A stretch of 64,000 nucleotides of DNA from JAZDOK01 sp043798715 (GTDB taxonomy: Bacteria > Vulcanimicrobiota > JAZDOK01). A program made the position numbers and the translations under genes. The notes beneath the pieces were generated by a model, which saw only the letters and a program-made list of their open reading frames with translations, did no database searches and was not told where the DNA came from. Positions within the stretch are counted from its first letter, which is position 1; each line of letters opens with the position of its first letter. The DNA lies in assembly GCA_043798715.1 (NCBI GenBank), contig JAZDOK010000100.1, positions 124,001 through 188,000 on the forward strand, in the 5' to 3' direction. Shown here one piece after another: positions 36,812 through 45,964 of this stretch.

Positions 36812-37441
36812 TTACTGCATGAAGAGGGAATCGTTCAGGGCCGTGTTGTATTCATCCAGCCAGACCTTGGTTTCGCATCCCGACGCCACGGCGACTTTCA
36901 TTTTCCAGGCGATCCGGGTGGTTCCGAAAGTCTTCTTCTCATAATAGAAGAAGAGAAGATCATAGGTGCCCGGCGCCACACTCTTGAAGGAGAAGTCGTT
37001 CGAGCGGGTCACCTTGGTGCTGTAGAGGGGCTTGTTGATGGCGAAGTAACTGCGATCCCCCCCGTAAATATTCCACCTGAGCTGATCGCGTATGTCCCCT
37101 TTTTCATTGATTTTGCAAAGCGCCACTTGCTGGTCATCCAGCATGGTCTTCCCCAGATTGATTTCTCCAGAGACAACGCCAAGCTTCTTTTCGTCTGGCG
37201 ACTTGGAGAAGATGTTTATAGTCTTGGCCGCTTCGTTCAACTTCAGATTCAATCCAACGGCGTCAATCGTGCCCTTCGCCGGTACATAGACGACATCGTT
37301 GAGAAGGACCGGTTTGGCGTCAAGCTCTTTTCCGTCAAAGAGGATCTTCCAGGCCGAGTCCTGAGCATTCACCAGGGCCGCCGCCGCGCACAGAAGAACC
37401 GCAAGGATGACGGCAAAAACCACAGCATTATTTTTTTTCAT
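36812..37441 (-). CDS. Exported protein with copper-amine-oxidase-N-like stalk domain
   Basis: A 209-residue secreted protein. The signal peptide ends near ALVNAQDS. The region KILFDGKELDAKPVLLNDVVYVPAKGTIDAVGLN, taken in parts, matches the Cu-amine-oxidase N-terminal (stalk-homology) repeat often found in cell-wall proteins. The second half has a beta-sandwich look (SVAPGTYDLLFFYY) and no catalytic motif. GGAGGG precedes the ATG. Function unknown. Confidence 0.75.
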   Translation of the reverse strand: MKKNNAVVFAVILAVLLCAAAALVNAQDSAWKILFDGKELDAKPVLLNDVVYVPAKGTIDAVGLNLKLNEAAKTINIFSKSPDEKKLGVVSGEINLGKTMLDDQQVALCKINEKGDIRDQLRWNIYGGDRSYFAINKPLYSTKVTRSNDFSFKSVAPGTYDLLFFYYEKKTFGTTRIAWKMKVAVASGCETKVWLDEYNTALNDSLFMQ

Positions 37442-37636
37442 ATTCTATCCCTCCAATCTTTTCTGAATCATTCGCCGGAAATGAGGAAGAGTCCTCCAGC
37501 TTTCCCACTGATAAGATTTTCCTTTTTGGTGGAGTATATCGGCCGCTGAAACGATGATTATCGAAATCCGTTTTAAAACTGCAGATTATTAAGATCGTTA
37601 AAGTTGAATATCTGCCGTTTTTAATAAAAGGGCGCG

Positions 37637-37656
37637 CAAGTCGGGCTTGCGACTTG
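37637..37656. repeat. Small perfect inverted repeat upstream of the FAD reductase gene
   Basis: CAAGTCG (37637-37643) pairs with CGACTTG (37650-37656) around a 6-nt loop, 41 bp ahead of the ATG at 37697 in a 255-bp divergent gap. It could be an operator. Nothing else stands out in the gap. Confidence 0.4.
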
Positions 37657-37696
37657 TAATAAAGGAATGTCCCACGGTTCGTAGAATGTCATAAGA

Positions 37697-38914
37697 ATGT
37701 TTGATATAGTTGTGGTGGGCGCCGGCCCCATTGGGAGTTTCCTGGCCGGTGAAGCGGCGCAGGAAGGTTTGAAGGTGGCTCTCATCGAGGAGCATCCCGA
37801 GGTCGGAAAACCTGCTCACTGCACCGGCATCGTCGGGGAAAACGTTATGCGAAACTTTGATTTTCCGGACGATTGCATGATCAAGTCTATTGATAACTTT
37901 ACCGTTTTTTGTCCGGACGGACGCACCCTCCCTTTCCCCGGACACCTAAAGATCCACATCGTTGACAGGGTTAAACTTGACAAGGCCTATTCATCCCGCG
38001 CTGTTTACGCCGGCGCCAGGTTATATCTGGGAACCCAGGTACAGTCGGCTTCTCAGGACGGGAAAAAAGTCGTTCTGGCGGCTGAAAAAGGTTCTAAAAA
38101 AATAAACATCGAGGGGAAAATCTGTGTCATGGCCACCGGAGCCATGTCCAACCTCCCCTTTGAATCCGGAATCGGCAGGCCTCCTCACATCTACAAAAGC
38201 GCCCAGATGGAGGCCGAGGTGCAGGGTCTTGAGGGCGCCGAGATCTATACAGGGGAAAAAATCGCGCCCGGCTCCTTCGCATATGCGGTGTCCGTCAGCC
38301 GGGATACGGCGAAAATCGGCCTCATCGTGAAGAGGGGCGGGCGGGCTTTTCTGGAGAATCTCTGCCAGAGCGATTTTCTCCGGGGACGCATCTTGAAGGT
38401 TCTCAATACGCCGAAGTACCGCCGCATCCCAATGGGCGCCCCGAAGAACACGGTGGCGGGGAGGATTCTGGCCCTGGGGGATGCCGCCTGCCAGCTCAAG
38501 ACCACCTCGGGCGGTGGGATTTACTATGGCCTGCTCTGCGCCCGGATTCTCATCAATGTGCTTAAGGAGTGTCGGAAAGCGCGCGATTTCGATCTGGTGC
38601 GTCTGAAAAGGTATGATACTCTCTGGAAAGACGAGATCGGCGGCGAGATCGAGGCGGGGATTCTGATCCGTTCTTTTTTTGAACAGGTCAGGGACAAGGA
38701 TCTCAACCACCTTATGAATTTCCTGCGCTCACCCGAGGTGCAGAATATAATTATTGAAAAGAGCCGTTACGATCGCCACCGGGATCTCCTCATCGCTCTG
38801 CTGGGTTTTCCCCAGATGCGGAAATGGGCTCTTGAAATGATCAGGAAGCATCTTAAGCAGAAGAGGTTTTTCGCCTCTGTTTTTAAATACATGGACAGCA
38901 TCCTCTTTAAGTGA
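37697..38914 (+). CDS. Geranylgeranyl-reductase-family FAD-dependent oxidoreductase
   Basis: A 405-residue flavoprotein. VVVGAGPIGSFLAGEAA is the N-terminal FAD motif with Glu in VALIEEHPEVGKPAHCTGIV. The PxxYxWxFP-like region is weak. GRILALGDAACQLKTTSGGG is the second FAD motif, typical of geranylgeranyl reductases. The family reduces isoprenoid chains of quinones, chlorophyll or archaeal-type lipids; the bacterial substrate here is not known. No clear Shine-Dalgarno. It stands alone between divergent neighbours. Confidence 0.88.
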   Translation: MFDIVVVGAGPIGSFLAGEAAQEGLKVALIEEHPEVGKPAHCTGIVGENVMRNFDFPDDCMIKSIDNFTVFCPDGRTLPFPGHLKIHIVDRVKLDKAYSSRAVYAGARLYLGTQVQSASQDGKKVVLAAEKGSKKINIEGKICVMATGAMSNLPFESGIGRPPHIYKSAQMEAEVQGLEGAEIYTGEKIAPGSFAYAVSVSRDTAKIGLIVKRGGRAFLENLCQSDFLRGRILKVLNTPKYRRIPMGAPKNTVAGRILALGDAACQLKTTSGGGIYYGLLCARILINVLKECRKARDFDLVRLKRYDTLWKDEIGGEIEAGILIRSFFEQVRDKDLNHLMNFLRSPEVQNIIIEKSRYDRHRDLLIALLGFPQMRKWALEMIRKHLKQKRFFASVFKYMDSILFK

Positions 38915-38923
38915 GGATCGTTT

Positions 38924-40237
38924 CTAAATCTCGTCTTCCTCTCGCTCCGGGGGGGTCTGGCGGAGGGAAACCCTGATCTGGGTTATTTTTCTGCCTTTGA
39001 CTTTTTCGACGCGGAACACGGCCTCGCCGAATTCCAGAGTTTCGCCCTCTTTAGGGATTCGTCCCAGTTGTTCAGAGATGAAACCGGCGAGGGTGTTATA
39101 GTCGCCTTCCGGGATTGGGAAATTTAGATACTCACCGGCCTCCTCGGCCGGGATCTGCGCATTGACCAGAAACTGCCCCTGCCCCAGGCGGATGAAATTG
39201 GTCTCCTGGGAATCATCGGTTTCCTGGATTTCACCCACAATCTCTTCGAGAATGTCCTCCATCGTTACCATTCCGGACGTGCCGCCGAATTCGTCCAGGA
39301 GGATGGCAATGCTTGTTTTTTCATGCTGCATTCCGCTGAGAAGGGCGGTCAGGCCGATGCTGTCGGGCACGAAGAGGGGGCGGCGCATGATGTCCCCGGC
39401 CAGGGCGGCCGGATGATCCTTGCGGAGTTCCCGGAGCACGTCCTTCGAGTAGCAGATTCCTACGATGTGGTCAATGTTGTCGCCGCAGATGGGAACCCTT
39501 GAGTGCCCGCTTTCGCTGACGACGCGGATGACCTCCGAGAGCGGGCTCTCTGCCTGGAGGTATTCCATGTCGGTGCGGGGAGTCATAATCTGGCGGGCCG
39601 AAGTTTCCTTGAAATCAATAATCTCCACGAGCATGTTTTTTTCATCCTCCGCCAGGATGCCCTCCTTTTCCCCAAGGCGAAAGCAGGTCTTGAGTTCATC
39701 AGCCGTCATGTGGTATGGAGAGTATGGTTTGCCTCCGCCCAGGAGACGGATGATCCCGTTGGCCGCCAGGGTGAAGAGATAGACAAAAGGGGAGGCCAAA
39801 AGAACAATGAATGCCATGGGCCTGGCTACAAGCAGCGAGTATCTCTCGGCATTTCTGGCGGCCAGCGTCTTGGGGACTATTTCGCCGAAAAGCACGATGA
39901 AGAGCGTCATCACGATGGTGGCCACGGCTATTCCGTCTTTTCCGAAGAGCTGGAGGGCCAGGGCGGTGCCCAGCGAGGTGGCCAGGATGATGAGCATGTT
40001 TTCGGTGGCCAGGATGGTACTGAAGAGGCGGTCGTGCCGGCTGATCAATCGTTCGATCGCCTTGGCCTTCTTAGAGCCCTTGTCCACCAGGTTGCGGATG
40101 GTTATCTTGCTCACGGAGATGAGCGAGGCTTCCGAGCTGGAAAAAAAAGCTACTCCAAGTACGCAGCACAGGATAAGCAGGGCGGTGATCTCGGCTGTGA
40201 GCGCCGGGAAGGGCAGGTTTGCTTCCAAGTTTATCAT
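38924..40237 (-). CDS. CNNM/CorC-type membrane protein (DUF21-CBS-CorC_HlyC)
   Basis: A 437-residue protein with an N-terminal DUF21 domain of four membrane helices (about 10-190), a CBS pair (from ARQIMTPRTDMEYL to about 340) and a C-terminal CorC_HlyC domain (about 350-430, LAGFISEQLGRIPKEGE). Members act in magnesium or cobalt efflux or resistance. The old name hemolysin is misleading. A second paralogue lies at 49319-50599. Convergent with the reductase gene. Confidence 0.93.
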   Translation of the reverse strand: MINLEANLPFPALTAEITALLILCCVLGVAFFSSSEASLISVSKITIRNLVDKGSKKAKAIERLISRHDRLFSTILATENMLIILATSLGTALALQLFGKDGIAVATIVMTLFIVLFGEIVPKTLAARNAERYSLLVARPMAFIVLLASPFVYLFTLAANGIIRLLGGGKPYSPYHMTADELKTCFRLGEKEGILAEDEKNMLVEIIDFKETSARQIMTPRTDMEYLQAESPLSEVIRVVSESGHSRVPICGDNIDHIVGICYSKDVLRELRKDHPAALAGDIMRRPLFVPDSIGLTALLSGMQHEKTSIAILLDEFGGTSGMVTMEDILEEIVGEIQETDDSQETNFIRLGQGQFLVNAQIPAEEAGEYLNFPIPEGDYNTLAGFISEQLGRIPKEGETLEFGEAVFRVEKVKGRKITQIRVSLRQTPPEREEDEI

Positions 40238-40376
40238 CCTTTCAGGTCGGCGGGCAGAACCGCATCTGTAAAAAGATTAGGCAGGCGGGCGTTTCTTTCC
40301 TTTTTATGATGTTTCCGCTGACAAGGAGACTTCTTACTTCATGTTGAACTGAAATTTAAAGAGAGGGGGAGTGGAT

Positions 40377-41969
40377 ATGGCCCGGAAACTCAGTCTGTTG
40401 GTGATTTTGGTTCTGCTTCTGTCCGCATCAGGCCGGGCGGCCGTGAAGTCGGCCGCCTGGGAAATTCCGACGACGCACAGTGAGGAATCAAATTTTCTCG
40501 AGCCGACTCCACAGGCCCTGTTGTACAAGTACCTCACTAATCTTCAAAAAAAATCCGACTGCATGAAGATGCGCATGTTTACTGCCAGTCCGCTGAAAAG
40601 GGAAATTCCCCTGGTGATTCTGGCGGCTCCCGCCGTCTTCAGCCCGGCACAGGCGCTCAGGAGCTCCAGGCTCACGGTCCTGATTGACAGCCAGATTCAC
40701 GGAAACGAGCCGGCCGGGACGGAGGCCCTGTTGCTTTTGATGAGGGATATTTCCGCCGGAGATTTGCACTACCTCCTGGATCGCCTGATTATTCTCTGTG
40801 TCCCTCGGCTCAATCCTGACGGTTCCGCCGCCAATACCAGGGTGAATTCCGGCAATTATGATCTGAACAGGGACTTTGCCAAGCTGGATGCCCCTGAAGT
40901 ACGGGATTTCATCGCCCAGGTCCTGGTCCCCTGGAATCCCTCCCTGGTCATCGACGCTCACGAAGCCTGGGCCCGGGCCTATGACTTCATGCTCGACGGC
41001 CCGGCCAATCTGAACACCTCCCCCGCAATCCGGAAGCTGGCTGAGGAAAGCCTTCTGCCGGCAATAAAGGCGGACATGGAAAAGAAAGGCTTTTCGGTGC
41101 ACCAGTACTTTGTGTTTGTTGACGGCAAAAAGCCGGAGGAGGGAATTGTTCAGGGCGGCGGCGGGATCCGCGTCGGGAGAAATTATATGGGTCTGGGAAA
41201 CTCGATCGGACTCCTCTTTGAAAGTTCCATCAACCCGAACCAGAAATCAATGCTGGAACGAAGGATCAAGGCCCATCTCGAGGCTCTCAGGTTTACACTG
41301 AAGTATGCCTATGACAACTGGCAGCAGATTAAAACGGCCGTTCAAGCCGCAGATGCGGAGAGCCAGGAGGCCGCGGATGGAGGGCGGAAGGCGACGATTA
41401 CTCCATCCGAGGTTTTGATCCCTGAGGGGGAAGAGGAAGAGTTTGAGGCCTACCCGGTGAAAACGGAAACCTCTCCCGAGAGCGGGAAGGCTGTCATCAG
41501 GTACGACGAGAGACCGGTTACCTTCAAAGCTCCGGTCAAGGATGTCCCTTCCGCCCGGGAAACGGTGGAGCGGCCGTTCGCCTATATCCTGCTCCCGGGG
41601 TGCCGCGAGGTGGTCATGAACCTGGAGGCCCACGGCCTGTCCGTTGAAATCTTAAGTGCGCCTCTCAAAGTTAAAGTGGAGGCCTTTGAACTTATCCAGG
41701 CGGAGCTTTCCGGAAAAATATACCAGGGCCATCCCCTAATGACGGTCTCCCTGAAAAAATTCCCGATGCAGAAGGAATTTCCGGCGGGAAGCTACATCGT
41801 GCCCATGGCGCAGCCCGAGGGGAATCTTGCGGCCCTGCTCCTTGAGCCGTCGGCTACGGACAGCCTGCTCAACTTTGGCTTTTTTAACTCTTTCCTGCAG
41901 AAAGGAAAGATGCTGCCCGTCTTTCGACTCATGGAGAAGACGCTCTACCCGGCCCTTCTGCTGAAATAA
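40377..41969 (+). CDS. Exported M14-family zinc carboxypeptidase-like protein
   Basis: A 530-residue secreted peptidase. The signal peptide ends near SASGRAA. Zinc ligands: HGNE (His108, Glu111) and His195 in VIDAHEAW. NPDGSAANTR and YDLNRD match substrate-binding positions, and LFESS is the probable general-base Glu. A roughly 200-residue C-terminal region is unassigned. The ATG at 40377 follows GGGGAG by 6 nt; a GTG two codons earlier lies in the Shine-Dalgarno. Could act on peptidoglycan peptides or proteins outside the cell. Confidence 0.9.
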   Translation: MARKLSLLVILVLLLSASGRAAVKSAAWEIPTTHSEESNFLEPTPQALLYKYLTNLQKKSDCMKMRMFTASPLKREIPLVILAAPAVFSPAQALRSSRLTVLIDSQIHGNEPAGTEALLLLMRDISAGDLHYLLDRLIILCVPRLNPDGSAANTRVNSGNYDLNRDFAKLDAPEVRDFIAQVLVPWNPSLVIDAHEAWARAYDFMLDGPANLNTSPAIRKLAEESLLPAIKADMEKKGFSVHQYFVFVDGKKPEEGIVQGGGGIRVGRNYMGLGNSIGLLFESSINPNQKSMLERRIKAHLEALRFTLKYAYDNWQQIKTAVQAADAESQEAADGGRKATITPSEVLIPEGEEEEFEAYPVKTETSPESGKAVIRYDERPVTFKAPVKDVPSARETVERPFAYILLPGCREVVMNLEAHGLSVEILSAPLKVKVEAFELIQAELSGKIYQGHPLMTVSLKKFPMQKEFPAGSYIVPMAQPEGNLAALLLEPSATDSLLNFGFFNSFLQKGKMLPVFRLMEKTLYPALLLK

Positions 41970-42029
41970 GAATGCAAGGGTCTGACGCCGATAAGGGTCT
42001 TTGTTGCCCTCTGATGCGCCCAATTATCT

Positions 42030-42085
42030 TATTACAAGGATTTATGCTCCTTGAAATTGACATATTACAAGGAATGTGTTAGCAT
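42030..42085 (+). promoter_or_regulatory. Promoter with triple operator-like repeats, probably leaderless
   Basis: TATTACAAGGA occurs at 42030-42040 and exactly again at 42063-42073, 33 bp apart. An inverted copy with one mismatch (TCCTTGAAAT, 42048-42057) lies between. TTGACA (42057-42062) and TAGCAT (42080-42085) are spaced 17 bp, so the last repeat fills the spacer and the inverted one touches the -35. The predicted transcription start coincides with the ATG at 42092. The layout is that of an autoregulatory operator. Confidence 0.7.
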
Positions 42086-42091
42086 GAAATC

Positions 42092-43219
42092 ATGAAAATA
42101 AAGCGGTATTATCATGACCTGGGCCGATATCTCAAGCCGAACAAGGCTCTCATCCTTTACGGTCCCAGGCAGGTCGGGAAAACGACACTGCTGAAAGATT
42201 TTCTTGCAACAACGAAGTTGCGCCATCGGCTGGACTCAGGCGACAACATCCGGATTCGCGAGGTCCTCGGTTCTGAAAATTTTGACGTCATTCGAGAATA
42301 TGCGCAGGGATACGAACTGATTGCGATTGACGAGGCTCAGAAGATACCCAATATCGGGCAGACTCTGAAAATTTTCGTGGATGAGATTCCGGGCATACGG
42401 CTGATCGCGACCGGCTCTTCCTCATTCGAACTGGCCGGGCAGGTCGGTGAGCCTCTGACTGGACGCAAAATCACCCTTTCCCTTTACCCGGTGGCCCAGA
42501 TGGAGCTGAAAAACCATTATAATCCCTTTGACCTGAAAAACAACCTGGAATTGAGCCTTGTTTTCGGAGGCTATCCCGAGGCGTGCACGGCCGGAAGCCG
42601 GGAGGAAAAAGGCCGGGTCTGTTTGGAAATTGCCGACTCTTATCTTCTAAAGGACATTCTTGAATTTGAAAGAGTAAAAAGCTCTAAATTATTGCTGGAT
42701 CTTCTTCGTTTACTGGCCTTTCAGGTAGGGAACGAAGTCTCGCTCACGGAACTAGCCTCTCACCTTGGCATTGATTATAAAACCGTAGCCCGGTACCTGG
42801 ACCTTTTTGAAAAATCTTTTGTGATTTATAACCTGCGCGGCTTCAGCCGAAACCTGCGAAGTGAGATTACAAGAAAAAGCAAATACTATTTTTATGACAA
42901 CGGCATCCGCAATGCCGTCATCTCCAATTTCAACGGCCTGGCGTTGAGAAATGACGTCGGCCAGCTCTGGGAGAATTTTCTTTTCATGGAGCGCCTCAAA
43001 AAGCGCGCCTACCGCAGCATTCACGCCAATGCCTACTTCTGGAGAACCTGGCAAAAAGAAAAGATCGACCTGGTTGAGGAGCGGGAAGGGCGTTTATTCG
43101 GCTATGAATTCAAGTGGAGCCGGACGAAGGCCAAACCTCTCAAAGAGTGGTCCCAGGCTTATCCCGATTCGGAATTGAGCCTCGTCACCCGTGAAAACTA
43201 CCTTGATTTCGTGACCTGA
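42092..43219 (+). CDS. AAA_14/DUF4143-family ATPase
   Basis: A 375-residue protein. An N-terminal P-loop domain has GPRQVGKTT (residues 24-32) and the Walker B LIAIDEAQ, then ATGSSSFEL. A winged-helix-like middle (LTELASHLGIDYKTVARYLDLFEK) precedes the C-terminal DUF4143 domain, which ends in a nuclease-like WRTWQKEKIDLVEE and GYEFKWS segment of the PD-(D/E)XK kind. The family is widespread, variable between strains and of unproven function. No Shine-Dalgarno, in line with the leaderless promoter. Transcribed alone. Confidence 0.92.
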   Translation: MKIKRYYHDLGRYLKPNKALILYGPRQVGKTTLLKDFLATTKLRHRLDSGDNIRIREVLGSENFDVIREYAQGYELIAIDEAQKIPNIGQTLKIFVDEIPGIRLIATGSSSFELAGQVGEPLTGRKITLSLYPVAQMELKNHYNPFDLKNNLELSLVFGGYPEACTAGSREEKGRVCLEIADSYLLKDILEFERVKSSKLLLDLLRLLAFQVGNEVSLTELASHLGIDYKTVARYLDLFEKSFVIYNLRGFSRNLRSEITRKSKYYFYDNGIRNAVISNFNGLALRNDVGQLWENFLFMERLKKRAYRSIHANAYFWRTWQKEKIDLVEEREGRLFGYEFKWSRTKAKPLKEWSQAYPDSELSLVTRENYLDFVT

Positions 43220-43308
43220 AAAGTCGCACGCATAGGGCGACGGCTACGCCATGCAGAATCGCTTTAGGCTTTGGTAGAGAATCGAGACACCGTAAATCAA
43301 AGGTTCAA

Positions 43309-43338
43309 TTGACAATTTGCCCTTGCAAAGTATATAAT
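43309..43338 (+). promoter_or_regulatory. Promoter of fusA
   Basis: TTGACA (43309-43314) and TATAAT (43333-43338) are spaced 18 bp. A leader of about 108 nt precedes the ATG at 43453. Confidence 0.78.
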
Positions 43339-43452
43339 AACGCGAGTTTTGCAAAAGGGTGTTCAGCTTTCCAAGACAGCCGCTCTTTCTGTCCTCTGTG
43401 ATGTTGCCCCGGAGTTTGCGAATATTTTTTTAACTGGATGGAGTAGATAATT

Positions 43453-45522
43453 ATGCCCTTGAAGACTATGAGAAATATAGGGATTATAGCTCATATAGAT
43501 GCCGGGAAGACGACGGTGACGGAGCGCATTCTCTATTATACCGGCGAGATCCGCAAGGTGGGGGAAGTTCATGACGGGGCGGCCACGATGGACTTCATGA
43601 AGCAGGAGCAGGAGAGAGGAATCACGATCGCCTCCGCGGCCATCACCAGCCAGTGGAAAGGGTATCAAATCAACATCATTGATACTCCGGGGCATGTCGA
43701 TTTCATGGTCGAGGTGGAGCGATCACTCCGGGTTCTGGACGGGGTAGTAGCGGTTTTTTGCGGAGTCAACGGAGTTGAACCCCAGTCGGAGACCGTCTGG
43801 AACCAGGCCCAGAAACACCATGTGCCCAAGATCGCTTTTGTGAACAAGATGGACCAGCAGGGGGCCGATTTTAACAACTGCGTCAGGATGATGCGGGATC
43901 ACCTGGATGCCAATCCGGTCAGGTTCCAGTTGCCGGTGTTTGAGGGGGATAATTTTACAGGTCTGGTGGACCTGCTCAAAGGCAAGGCTTACCTTTATCA
44001 CTCGGGTTCCCTGAAGGAGGAAGAGATTCCGCCTGCCTACCTCAGCCAGGCGGCCGAGGCCAGGCAGGAACTCGTCGAAAAACTGGCGGAGTTCGACGAT
44101 GAACTCCTGGAGAAATACCTGGGAGAGGAGAATGTCCCCGAAGAGGAACTTAGGCGGGTGGCTCGTCACGGCGTACTCAATTACCTCATCACCCCGGTGT
44201 TCTGCGGCGCCGCCTACAAGAATATCGGAGTAGAGCCTCTTCTCGATGCCGTGCTGGATTACCTTCCATCTCCGCTCGACAAGGGCGGCATCGTGGGTTT
44301 CGACATAGTTGAAAAGGAAAAGACGCACGTTAGGACCCCGTCACCAAATGATCCATTCTCGGCTCTGGCCTTCAAGATCATTCACGATCCCTTTGTTGGT
44401 CAGCAGACTTTCGTACGGATCTATTCCGGCAAAATAAAGAGCGGGGACGAACTGTGTAATCCGCGTAACGGGCGGGACGAGCGGGTTGGACGGATTCTGA
44501 GAATCCATGCCCAGGAGCGGCTGGAGCTGCAAGAGGCTTCGGCCGGGGATATTATTGCCCTGATCGGCATGAAGAATACAAAGACCGGCGATACTCTCTG
44601 CGACCCGGATCATCCGCTTCTTCTCGAGAGAATCCAGGTGCCCGAATCGGTCATCAGCGTGAAGGTCTCCGTGGACTCCCAGTCGGAGCGTGATCGTCTG
44701 GCGACATCCCTCAAGAAACTTGGGATGGAGGACCCTTCTTTCAAATTCTTCACGGAGGAAGAAACCAAGGAAGTCATCATCTCCGGCATGGGGGAACTGC
44801 ATCTGGAGATCATCCTGGACCGTCTGAAAACTGATTTCGGCGTGTTTGCCCAGGCCGGGGAGCCTTCCATCTGCTACCGCGAGACCATCACGAGAGAGGC
44901 CGGGGCGGATATGCGCTATGTAAAGCAGACCGGAGGGAAGGGTCAATTCGCCCACTGCCTCATCCGCCTGGAACCCAATCCGGGCAACGGCTTTGAATTT
45001 GTTGACAGGGTAAAAGGGGGCGCCATTCCCAGAGAATACATTCCCGCCGTCGAGAAAGGGGTACTGGACGCCATGGAGAAGGGTGTTTATGCCGGTTTCC
45101 CCGTGGTGGACGTGCGCTGTGTGCTTCTGGACGGGACGTCTCACGAAGTTGACTCCTCGGAGATGGCTTTCCGCATCGCCGGCTCGATGGCCTTCAAAGA
45201 GGCTTTTCGCAAGGCTCAACCGATTCTTCTGGAGCCGCTTATGAACCTTGAGATAAATTCTCCGGATGATTACCTGGGTGATCTCATGGGAGACCTGTCC
45301 CGCCGACGGGGTAAAATCAACAATCTCAGGCGCTTCCGCAAGGGCTCCCAGAAAATCACGGCGCTGGTGCCTCTGAAAGAGATGTTCAGTTACGCGACGA
45401 CCCTTCGCAGTTTGTCCAGCGGGCGGGCCACTTTCTCCATGGAACTTATAAATTATTCGCCCATGCCGCAGGAGATCCAAAACAAGATACTCGGCGAGAA
45501 GAAAAAAGAGGCCTGCGCTTGA
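43453..45522 (+). CDS. fusA: Translation elongation factor G
   Basis: A 689-residue EF-G. G1 AHIDAGKTT (13-21), G2 with RGITIASAAI, G3 DTPGHVDF and G4 VNKMD are intact, followed by domains II-V with LDRLKTDFGV and the C-terminal YATTLRSLSSGRATFSMEL. It translocates tRNA and mRNA on the ribosome and recycles ribosomes with RRF. It is not in the usual str operon with rpsL, rpsG and tuf, which suggests it may be a second, EF-G2-type copy; the window cannot settle that. Its stop codon overlaps the -35 of the rpsU promoter. Confidence 0.95.
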   Translation: MPLKTMRNIGIIAHIDAGKTTVTERILYYTGEIRKVGEVHDGAATMDFMKQEQERGITIASAAITSQWKGYQINIIDTPGHVDFMVEVERSLRVLDGVVAVFCGVNGVEPQSETVWNQAQKHHVPKIAFVNKMDQQGADFNNCVRMMRDHLDANPVRFQLPVFEGDNFTGLVDLLKGKAYLYHSGSLKEEEIPPAYLSQAAEARQELVEKLAEFDDELLEKYLGEENVPEEELRRVARHGVLNYLITPVFCGAAYKNIGVEPLLDAVLDYLPSPLDKGGIVGFDIVEKEKTHVRTPSPNDPFSALAFKIIHDPFVGQQTFVRIYSGKIKSGDELCNPRNGRDERVGRILRIHAQERLELQEASAGDIIALIGMKNTKTGDTLCDPDHPLLLERIQVPESVISVKVSVDSQSERDRLATSLKKLGMEDPSFKFFTEEETKEVIISGMGELHLEIILDRLKTDFGVFAQAGEPSICYRETITREAGADMRYVKQTGGKGQFAHCLIRLEPNPGNGFEFVDRVKGGAIPREYIPAVEKGVLDAMEKGVYAGFPVVDVRCVLLDGTSHEVDSSEMAFRIAGSMAFKEAFRKAQPILLEPLMNLEINSPDDYLGDLMGDLSRRRGKINNLRRFRKGSQKITALVPLKEMFSYATTLRSLSSGRATFSMELINYSPMPQEIQNKILGEKKKEACA

Positions 45523-45547
45523 CACATCCCCCTCAAACACATATAAT
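45519..45547 (+). promoter_or_regulatory. Promoter of rpsU
   Basis: TTGACA (45519-45524) overlaps the fusA stop TGA; TATAAT (45542-45547) follows with 17-bp spacing. The match to the consensus is perfect, as expected for a ribosomal-protein gene. Confidence 0.85.
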
Positions 45548-45596
45548 ATGAAGATAATGCAGAAGGTTTTCACCTCAAATGGAGGAGGTGATAAGT

Positions 45597-45776
45597 TTGG
45601 AAACCAGAATTGGAGAAAATGAGTCTCTGGAATCCGCACTGCGGAGATTTCGCCGGCAGTGTCAGCGTGCTGGCGTTATGGCGGAAATAAAAAAACGAGA
45701 ACATTACGTAAAGCCCAGCGTCAAAAAGAAATTAAAATCTCAGGCCGCGAGGAAGCGACGCACATCGAAGCCCTGA
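45597..45776 (+). CDS. rpsU: 30S ribosomal protein S21
   Basis: A 59-residue S21 with ENESLESALRRFRRQCQRAGV and the basic end KRRTSKP. The TTG at 45597 is chosen: GGAGGAGG lies 8 nt upstream, and METRIGENESLE lines up with the family N-terminus. An in-frame ATG at 45579 starts within that Shine-Dalgarno and would add six residues. A TTG start for a ribosomal protein is unusual. It has its own strong promoter. Confidence 0.93.
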   Translation: METRIGENESLESALRRFRRQCQRAGVMAEIKKREHYVKPSVKKKLKSQAARKRRTSKP

Positions 45777-45964
45777 CAGGGAAGTGCACTTGATTGCCGT
45801 TTGAGGAGCTTGATGAGAACGGAAGAATGACATGGCAGTCGCCCCGGGAGAATGCGGTGTTATTGCTAACAGGGAAGAGGCCTTCGCTTTTTGTCTAGAG
45901 GAATGTCCTGTTCCGGGGCCGATGCATGCTGTCGGAGGAAATTTACCGAGGTAATTTTATTGAT
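45777..45964 (+). ncRNA. Unassigned possibly structured RNA or leader between rpsU and pgpH
   Basis: About 190 bp without a recognised gene. CCCCGG and CCGGGG, then ACAGG and CCTGT inside them, are nested complementary arms at about 45842-45918. A second pair, AAATTTACC and GGTAATTTT, lies at about 45942-45958, just before a strong terminator. A 40-codon ORF (45831-45953) lacks a Shine-Dalgarno. The layout suits a small RNA or an attenuator; the identity is not established. Confidence 0.35.

Noticed and set aside
43220..43308. Short GC-rich complementary bits between the DUF4143 gene and fusA
   Set aside because: No stable hairpin or conserved leader signature; treated as ordinary spacer.
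44341..45639. A 432-codon leftward ORF inside fusA
   Set aside because: It lies wholly over conserved EF-G domains and shows no protein family of its own.
45831..45953. A 40-codon ORF in the rpsU-pgpH gap
   Set aside because: No Shine-Dalgarno and it coincides with complementary arms that better fit RNA structure.
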